A stretch of DNA of 64,000 nucleotides from Virgisporangium aurantiacum (GTDB lineage: Bacteria; Actinomycetota; Actinomycetes; Mycobacteriales; Micromonosporaceae): the NCBI RefSeq assembly GCF_016863635.1, contig NZ_BOPG01000063.1, positions 62,001 through 126,000 on the forward strand. Reading direction: 5' to 3'. Below the pieces are notes generated by a model that was not told the DNA's origin, searched no databases, and saw only the letters and a list, made by a program, of their open reading frames with translations. A program made the position numbers and the translations under genes. Every line of letters starts with the position of its first letter. Within the stretch, counting starts at the first letter, position 1. Positions 59,045 through 64,000 of this stretch are shown in pieces.

Positions 59045-59965
59045 ATGAGCACGGCACCGTCGCCCCAGCTCACCCACGATCCGGAGCGCCGCCGGGACCT
59101 CGCGCACGTCGGGCCGGTCGAGGTGTACACGCCCGCCCTCGAGGACTCCGTCGACTTCTTCGTGCGGCTGATGGGCCTCCGCGAGGTGAACCGCGACGCC
59201 ACGTCGGTGTACCTGCACACCTGGGACGACTACCAGGCCTGGACGGTACGGCTGATCCGACGGGACGCGGCGGGCGTCGGCCGCACCTACCTGCGCGCCG
59301 CCAGCCGGCAGGCGATGCAGCGGGTCGCCACCGGGATCGAGTCGACCGGCCACGGCCACGGAACCGTGAGCAACGTGCCGCACCTCGGCCGCGTCTACCT
59401 GTTCACCGACCCCGACGGGCACGAGTACGGCCTGTACTGGGACAGCGCCTGGTACCGCGCCGACGCCACCGACCGGCCGGCGTCGAAGAACCAGGCCGCC
59501 GCGTACCCGGGTCGCGGCGCCAACCTGCGGCGGCTGGACCACGTCAACTACCGGGCCGCCGACATGCCGGCGGTGTCGATGTTCCTGCGCGACACGCTCG
59601 GCGCGCGGTGCACCGAACAGGTCGTGACCGACGACGGCAGCCCGCAGGCGATGTGGTTCTCCGTCGGCAACAAGTCGTACGACCTCGTGTACACCGGGGA
59701 CCGGACCGCCGGCCTGCACCACCTCGCGTTCGCCACCGACACCCGCGAGGAGATCCTGCGCGCCGCCGACCTCTGCCTCGACGCCGGCATCCGCATCGAG
59801 ACCGGCCCGAACGAGCACGCGATCCAGCAGACGTTCTACCTCTACGTGTCGGAACCGGGCGGCAACCGCATCGAACTCTGCAACGCCGGCGCCCGCCTCA
59901 TCCTCGCCCCCGACTGGCCCACCGTCACCTGGACCCGGGAGGAACGGGCCCGCGGTACGATGTGA
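59045..59965 (+). CDS. Extradiol (catechol 2,3-type) ring-cleavage dioxygenase
   Basis: 306 residues from ATG 59045, with GGAGG 8 bases upstream. Two vicinal-oxygen-chelate domains. Iron ligands in the second: His166 (RRLDHVNYRA), His225 or 226 (LHHLAFAT), Glu277 (NRIELCN), with catalytic Tyr in FYLYVSEPGGNRIEL. Cleaves a catechol next to the hydroxyls; the exact catechol is unknown. Divergent GntR regulator and quinone reductase suggest a small aromatic pathway. Confidence 0.92.
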   Translation: MSTAPSPQLTHDPERRRDLAHVGPVEVYTPALEDSVDFFVRLMGLREVNRDATSVYLHTWDDYQAWTVRLIRRDAAGVGRTYLRAASRQAMQRVATGIESTGHGHGTVSNVPHLGRVYLFTDPDGHEYGLYWDSAWYRADATDRPASKNQAAAYPGRGANLRRLDHVNYRAADMPAVSMFLRDTLGARCTEQVVTDDGSPQAMWFSVGNKSYDLVYTGDRTAGLHHLAFATDTREEILRAADLCLDAGIRIETGPNEHAIQQTFYLYVSEPGGNRIELCNAGARLILAPDWPTVTWTREERARGTM

Positions 59966-60130
59966 CGACCTGATGGGATCACCGGCGCATTTGTCGCATT
60001 TCCGACGGCCGGTCCACCCAACGCCCTCCGGCGTTGATCGCGTGCTTATCCCATGCCAATCCATCCAGCGCCGGGCGCCGGGTCGTGGATCGGAGCGCCG
60101 TCGGCGCCCGTCCAGATTCGAGGGACGCCC

Positions 60131-60688
60131 ATGCGGCGCTACATCATCACCGGCGCGCCCGGTGCCGGCAAGACCACGATCCTCACCGCGCTGCGTGACC
60201 GGGGTTACCCGGTCGTCGGCGAGGCGGCGACCGACGTCATCACGCGCGAGCAGCGGAAGGGCCGCGAGGAGGCGTGGCGGAGTCCGGACTTCATCGACGC
60301 GATCACCCGCCTGCAACGGCGTCGCCAGCAACTGCCGGTGCCGCCGGCGGCGACGGTGCAGGTGTTCGACCGGTCGCCGATCTGCACGCTGGCCCTGGCC
60401 CGGTACGCCGAGGTGCCGGTGACGCCGCTGCTGGCCGGCGAGGTCGACCGGGTCGTGGGCGAGCGGATCTACCAGCCGCGGGTGTTCTTCGTGCGACTGC
60501 TCGGGTTCATCACGCGGACCGCGGCGCGGCGGATCACGCTCGAACAGTCGGTACGGTTCGAGGGGATCCACGAGCGGGCGTACCGCGAGTTCGGATTCGA
60601 GTTGATCGACGTGCCGCCCGCACCGCTGGCCGACCGGGTCACCATGATCGACCAGCACATTGCGATGGCGGCCGACCACGCTCAGTGA
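60131..60688 (+). CDS. Small P-loop ATPase (AAA_28-like)
   Basis: 185 residues with GAGGGA before the ATG. P-loop GAPGAGKT at 8-15, VFDRSPICTLALA as the Walker B/LID region, arginine-rich RTAARRITLEQSVRFEG near 138-155. Resembles ATP/GTP-binding kinases of the AAA_28 group, often annotated as predicted nucleoside or small-molecule kinases. Substrate unknown. No operon partner upstream; the binding-protein gene begins 44 bp downstream. Confidence 0.83.
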   Translation: MRRYIITGAPGAGKTTILTALRDRGYPVVGEAATDVITREQRKGREEAWRSPDFIDAITRLQRRRQQLPVPPAATVQVFDRSPICTLALARYAEVPVTPLLAGEVDRVVGERIYQPRVFFVRLLGFITRTAARRITLEQSVRFEGIHERAYREFGFELIDVPPAPLADRVTMIDQHIAMAADHAQ

Positions 60689-60732
60689 GAAATTTGCGGA
60701 CGCAAGCAGCGGGCGGCTAGCGTTCCGGAATC

Positions 60733-62082
60733 ATGTTCCGAAACCTGCCCCGGTTGATCACTCTACCAGCAGTGATCGCGCTCTCAGCGTCCCTCACGCT
60801 CACCGCATGCAACGGGGACGGGTCGGACGACAGCGGCCTCGGCGGACCCGCCCCGAAGACGAGCGCGAGCGCCGCCCTCAGTGCCTCGGCCCTGGCCACG
60901 TTCACCCAGTACACCGGGTCGACGGCGGGACGCGCGACGGGCGCGCCGATCCGCCTCGGGTTCATCAACACCGAGACCGGCCCGGGCGCGTTCCCCGAGT
61001 ACACGATCGCGATGACCGACGCCGTTCGCCTGCTCAACGAGCAGCTGGGCGGGATCAAGGGCCGGCCGGTCGAACTCGACATGTGCCACCCGCAGGACGC
61101 CGCGCAGGCCGAGCAGTGCGCCCAGCGGTTCGCCGGCGACCCCACGGTCCTCGCGGTGCTGCACGGCGCCGTCGACTCGGACACGACCGCCTTCCACCGC
61201 ACGCTCTCCCCCAAGCTGCCCCTGCTCGGCGGCCTGCCGCTGCAACCCGCCGACGCGCAGGCGCAGAACGCGTACTACTTCTCCAGCGGGCAGTTCGGGG
61301 CGCTGGGCGTGGTCACCTACGCGACGCAGTACGTCCGCGCGAAGAAGGTCTCGATGCTCACCTCGGAGGGCTTCGCGGCCTCCGAGCGGGCGGTCGCCGC
61401 GATCAAGCAGGGCCTGGAGGCGAGCGGCGTCACGGTCACCGTCGCGAAGTACCCGGCCAACAGCACGGACCTCAAGGAGCCCCTCACCGCGAGCGGCGCC
61501 GCGGGAGCCGACCTGTTCATCCCGGTGGTCGTCGACCCCGCGCAGTGCGTCAACATCCACAACGCCCTGCAGCAACTGGCGATCAACACGCAGGTGCTGA
61601 CGCTCGCCGGCTGCCTGAGCCAGGACGTCCGCGCGAAGCTCGGCGACTACCCGCGCTGGAACTTCATGACGTTCAACATCAGCGCCGAGGCCGGCGGCCG
61701 CGACGACAGCACCGCCTGGCAGCTGCGGGCCCTCAAGGAGTGGTTCCCGCCGCTGGCGGCGCGCGGCGTGCCCAGCACCGCCGGCGTGATGATGCTGCAG
61801 ATGATCCTGGTCGCGGCCCGGGTCGTCGGATCGGTACCCGCCGACAACCTGACGCCCACCACGGTCGGCAACCAGCTCAAACGCTTCGCCGGCCCGGTGT
61901 TCCTCGGCGTGCCCCGCCTGGTGTTCGGCACCATCCCGGGCCTGCCGGCGATCGGGTCCCTGTCGAGCCGCGTCTACAACTACCTGGGCAACGACAACTG
62001 GCGCGACACCACCGGCGGCCAGTGGCTGGAACCGCCACCCCCGTCGACGCCGACCGGCCGGCCCTCGTCGTCGACCCGCTGA
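60733..62082 (+). CDS. Orphan branched-chain amino acid-type binding lipoprotein
   Basis: 449 residues. Lipobox LTAC with Cys26. Periplasmic-binding-protein type 1 fold: IRLGFINTETGPGAFPEYTIAMTDAVRLLNEQLGGIKGRPVEL, DSDTTAFHRTLSPKLPLLGG, KVSMLTSEGFAASERAVAAIKQGL. These are the Leu/Ile/Val or amide binding family hallmarks. No permease or ATPase gene is adjacent, so it either serves a transporter elsewhere or acts as a receptor. Confidence 0.88.
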   Translation: MFRNLPRLITLPAVIALSASLTLTACNGDGSDDSGLGGPAPKTSASAALSASALATFTQYTGSTAGRATGAPIRLGFINTETGPGAFPEYTIAMTDAVRLLNEQLGGIKGRPVELDMCHPQDAAQAEQCAQRFAGDPTVLAVLHGAVDSDTTAFHRTLSPKLPLLGGLPLQPADAQAQNAYYFSSGQFGALGVVTYATQYVRAKKVSMLTSEGFAASERAVAAIKQGLEASGVTVTVAKYPANSTDLKEPLTASGAAGADLFIPVVVDPAQCVNIHNALQQLAINTQVLTLAGCLSQDVRAKLGDYPRWNFMTFNISAEAGGRDDSTAWQLRALKEWFPPLAARGVPSTAGVMMLQMILVAARVVGSVPADNLTPTTVGNQLKRFAGPVFLGVPRLVFGTIPGLPAIGSLSSRVYNYLGNDNWRDTTGGQWLEPPPPSTPTGRPSSSTR

Positions 62083-62134
62083 TCCCCGTGCGGGGTCACC
62101 GGCAACGCGTCGCGTCCACGGTCGGCGTGGCCCT

Positions 62135-62165
62135 CGATACCGGCGTGGCCGCGATACCGGCGTGG
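62135..62165. repeat. 14-bp direct repeat downstream of the binding-protein gene
   Basis: CGATACCGGCGTGG occurs at 62135-62148 and 62152-62165, separated by CCG. Lies in the short gap before the convergent small gene. No function assigned. Confidence 0.6.
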
Positions 62166-62181
62166 ACCGCAGGTGGTGGCG

Positions 62182-62334
62182 TCAGCGGCGGCCGCGGAAC
62201 CGGGCGAGGAGTGCCTGCAGCTTGCTGCGGTTGCCCGGCCGGGACATCTGTTGTCGGCCCTGGGCGACGAGCCGCTGACCCTGTGGGCTCCGGAAGAACG
62301 CCATGATGCGGTTCAACAACGACGAGGAAGCCAT
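62182..62334 (-). CDS. Conserved-looking small basic protein, 50 residues
   Basis: MASSSLLNRIMAFFRSPQGQ continues to a basic C-terminus LLARFRGRR. GAGAGGTG precedes the ATG at 62334. Amphipathic helix at the N-terminus, eleven Arg/Lys. Similar tiny proteins with the 'LLNRIMAFFRSPQGQRL' pattern are widespread in actinomycetes, as I recall. Function unknown; possibly membrane-surface associated. Confidence 0.6.
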   Translation of the reverse strand: MASSSLLNRIMAFFRSPQGQRLVAQGRQQMSRPGNRSKLQALLARFRGRR

Positions 62335-62452
62335 CGGTTCACCTCTCAAGAGGCGGCGTGCGCGGATCGCACAGCGCCGGTGACACCGGACTACCCGTCG
62401 TGACGCCTCCCGAACCCCGGACATCGGCCTCCATGGCGCCCTTCCGTGGTGG

Positions 62453-62944
62453 TTACGGCGTACGGAACAACACCATGGTCAGGTATCCCGTGGTGCGGTT
62501 CAGGTACACGGCCGGGTAGGTGTAGTACTCGAGGTTTCCCTGGAACTCCGCCGTCAGGGTGTACGTGGCGTGGCACGGCCAACCCACCCGGGGCACGCAC
62601 GTGCTGGCGTTGACGGTGAGAGTCCAGTAACGCGAGTAGTCGCCGATGAATGTAGTCCGGATATTCACGCCGTCGATGAAGAACCCGAGGTTCTTGCCGG
62701 TCGTGTTGACCTGCGACTTGGTCACGTCGGCGGTCCAGTCGTGCGGCGACCTGTTGTTGCAGACGACGAACGAGACGCTGACCTCGCCGTAGCGGAGGTT
62801 CGGTCCCGCTTCGCCGGGATAGAGACTGATCGTCGGGAAGATGCAGGACGGCGCCGCCTGGGCCGGGCTCGACGGCAGTACCACCATCGACAACGCGACC
62901 ATCACTGCCACAGACGCGAGGAATGCGGCAATCCTTCGTTTCAT
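62453..62944 (-). CDS. Secreted small beta-rich protein with four cysteines
   Basis: 163 residues with AAGGAGG 6 bases before the ATG. Clear signal peptide (MKRRIAAFLASVAVMVALSM) cut near AQAAPSC. The mature part has four Cys in APSCIF, VVCNN, STCVP and WPCHA and many Thr/Tyr, fitting a small beta-sandwich with two disulfides. Somewhat lower in GC than its neighbours. Family not recognised. Confidence 0.75.
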   Translation of the reverse strand: MKRRIAAFLASVAVMVALSMVVLPSSPAQAAPSCIFPTISLYPGEAGPNLRYGEVSVSFVVCNNRSPHDWTADVTKSQVNTTGKNLGFFIDGVNIRTTFIGDYSRYWTLTVNASTCVPRVGWPCHATYTLTAEFQGNLEYYTYPAVYLNRTTGYLTMVLFRTP

Positions 62945-63284
62945 AAAGAGCCTCCTTCGCTCGGGCGAACAGTGGCAGGGGGCGATTCGGCCTGTCATCC
63001 GGCGACGTGGCGATTGCACGAACACGCACCCCACTCGCGGCGCTCGTCGACGATCTACAGGTCGTCCTGGGCGGGAAGTGGATCGCCGGCCCGCCAGATG
63101 AACCGGCACCCGTCGCGGGTGACGGAGAAACCCGTTCGCGGCGAGCAGTTGCTCGCGTCGCTGCGGGTCGCGCTGGAACTGGGGGCCTGGCTCGGCGTGT
63201 CCAGGACGTGGCCCTGCGTCGGCGCATCGTCGTTCGGGTACGCCGTCAGGGCAGCCAGTTCCCGACGTCGTGCGCGGCCACGGC
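62945..63284. other. 340-bp stretch without a confident gene
   Basis: Open frames exist on both strands (for example + 63007-63294, and the minus frame ending at 63055). None has a ribosome site, typical codon bias and a recognisable product together. The 3' part of the minus frame (FSVTRDGCRFIWRAGDPLP) looks faintly protein-like, perhaps a decayed gene. The left 50 bp must hold the promoter of the secreted protein gene. Confidence 0.5.
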
Positions 63285-63857
63285 TCAGTGGTAGAAGCCG
63301 ACGATTCCCTGCGAGCGGCCCGTCGCGTGGGTGACCCACCCGGCCACGGTGCGGACCTCCTCGATCGCGTCGGCACCCGCTGCCCGCAGCGGCTCGTCGG
63401 CCGCGGCCACCTCGGCGGCCGTCCAGTGGCCGATCGCCGGGAAGTCGTCGGGCGTCGGGAACGTCACCGGCGCGCCCCCGAAGATCAGGTCCGACATGCT
63501 GAGGCCGGCGCCGGTCGCCCGGATCGCCGGGTCGACCGTGTCGGACAGGTAGCTGGACGGGCACGGGTAGAACGGGCCGTTGTCGAGCGTCCGGCCGGAG
63601 AACTCGACGATGTACTTGAACCCGTAGCCGTACAGGTACCCGTCCAGCGTCTTATCGTTGCCCATGATCAGGTGCTCGATCGCGGTGAAGATGTTCGGCG
63701 CGCCGCGGTCGCCCGACAGGTCGAACCAGTCGTTCGACCGGCTGATGTCGGCGCGGAACCGGCCGCACACCGCCCGCCGCGTCTGGTTGTCGCCGCTGCC
63801 GCACAGCGCCTTCAGCTTGTCGATGTCGACCGCGTAGGCCATCACGCCGTAACTCAT
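63285..63857 (-). CDS. DUF7691-like protein
   Basis: 190 residues. MSYGVMAYAVDIDKLKALCGSGD, RGAPNIFTAIEHLIMGNDKTLDGYLYGYGFKYI, DDFPAIGHWTAAEVAAADEPL and C-terminal GIVGFYH match a family of unnamed actinobacterial proteins (DUF7691, as I recall it). Function unknown. Two Cys in the first third, one later; no membrane segment. Divergent from the intradiol dioxygenase gene 37 bp away. Confidence 0.75.
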   Translation of the reverse strand: MSYGVMAYAVDIDKLKALCGSGDNQTRRAVCGRFRADISRSNDWFDLSGDRGAPNIFTAIEHLIMGNDKTLDGYLYGYGFKYIVEFSGRTLDNGPFYPCPSSYLSDTVDPAIRATGAGLSMSDLIFGGAPVTFPTPDDFPAIGHWTAAEVAAADEPLRAAGADAIEEVRTVAGWVTHATGRSQGIVGFYH

Positions 63858-63894
63858 GCGCTCATTTTTACCGATGCCTGTCTAGGGTGACGGC

Positions 63895-64000
63895 ATGGAC
63901 GTTGATGAAGCCGACCTCACCGCCGCGGTCCTCAAGCAGCTCGCCGGAACGCCGGATCCCCGCGTGCGTCAGCTGATGGAGGCTCTGGTGCGGCACCTGC
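63895..64000 (+). CDS. Intradiol ring-cleavage dioxygenase (N-terminal fragment)
   Basis: Only 35 codons are in the window, starting at ATG 63895. The sequence LTAAVLKQLAGTPDPRVRQL and MEALVRHL matches the helical N-terminal dimerisation domain of catechol or hydroxyquinol 1,2-dioxygenases. Catalytic residues lie beyond the edge, so substrate cannot be judged. With the extradiol dioxygenase 4 kb away it suggests aromatic degradation. Confidence 0.68.
   Translation, partial: MDVDEADLTAAVLKQLAGTPDPRVRQLMEALVRHL

Noticed and set aside
1..64000. Transposases, integrases or attachment sites
   Set aside because: No transposase or recombinase motif was seen on either strand, and no tRNA-anchored direct repeat.

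Overview
The window reads as a piece of a high-GC actinobacterial chromosome. Evidence: very GC-rich third codon positions, frequent GTG starts, ATGA/GTGA stop-start overlaps, and families typical of actinomycetes (SARP/AfsR regulator, sigma factor with a sugar-binding tail, GH62 arabinofuranosidase, sugar ABC transporter without its own ATPase). A filamentous soil actinomycete, perhaps near Micromonosporaceae, is my inference; no rRNA or other species marker is present. I saw no tRNA, rRNA, CRISPR array, prophage or intact insertion sequence.

Layout. 1-4.5 kb (minus): sensor kinase, NarL-type regulator, membrane protein and, entering from the left edge, a large protein related to the one at 40.8-45.5 kb. 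4.6-9.8 kb: ATP-grasp/rhodanese pair, polytopic membrane protein, secreted beta-propeller. 9.8-14.5 kb: methyltransferase with a possible structured leader, zinc dehydrogenase, and a three-gene flavin redox unit (ferric-reductase-like protein, FMN-binding protein, ApbE). 14.5-23.5 kb: mostly regulator/target pairs (MocR, TetR, AraC, LysR), several with visible inverted repeats, ending in a major facilitator gene cut off after about nine membrane segments. 23.4-28.2 kb (minus): exporter, AfsR-type regulator and an 8-cysteine leader-type peptide, closed by a strong hairpin. 28.2-34.6 kb: DJ-1/AraC regulator, LamG protein, RNase HI with a Cys/His tail, hydrolase, small enzymes. 34.6-36.6 kb: a rifampicin monooxygenase (Rox-like) preceded by a sequence matching the rifamycin-associated element, coupled to a small YezG-like gene. 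36.7-39.8 kb: a sigma factor fused through a membrane segment to an AbfB arabinose-binding domain, next to a secreted GH62 arabinofuranosidase. 39.9-51.9 kb: a translationally coupled operon encoding DUF4132, a very large helical protein, a MoxR-type AAA+ ATPase, a DUF5682-vWA fusion and a SWIM-domain protein. This resembles the poorly understood enterobacterial yehI/L/M/P/Q set and is the most interesting system here. 51.9-57.3 kb: sugar importer, LacI repressor and GH32-like enzyme tied together by two matching operators. 57.3-60 kb: oxidoreductase, GntR regulator, extradiol dioxygenase. 60-64 kb: ATPase, amino-acid-type binding protein, small proteins and, at the right edge, the start of an intradiol dioxygenase.

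Together the genes suggest plant-polymer and fructan use (GH62, GH32, importer), aromatic catabolism, antibiotic inactivation, and one ATP-dependent multi-component system of unknown purpose.
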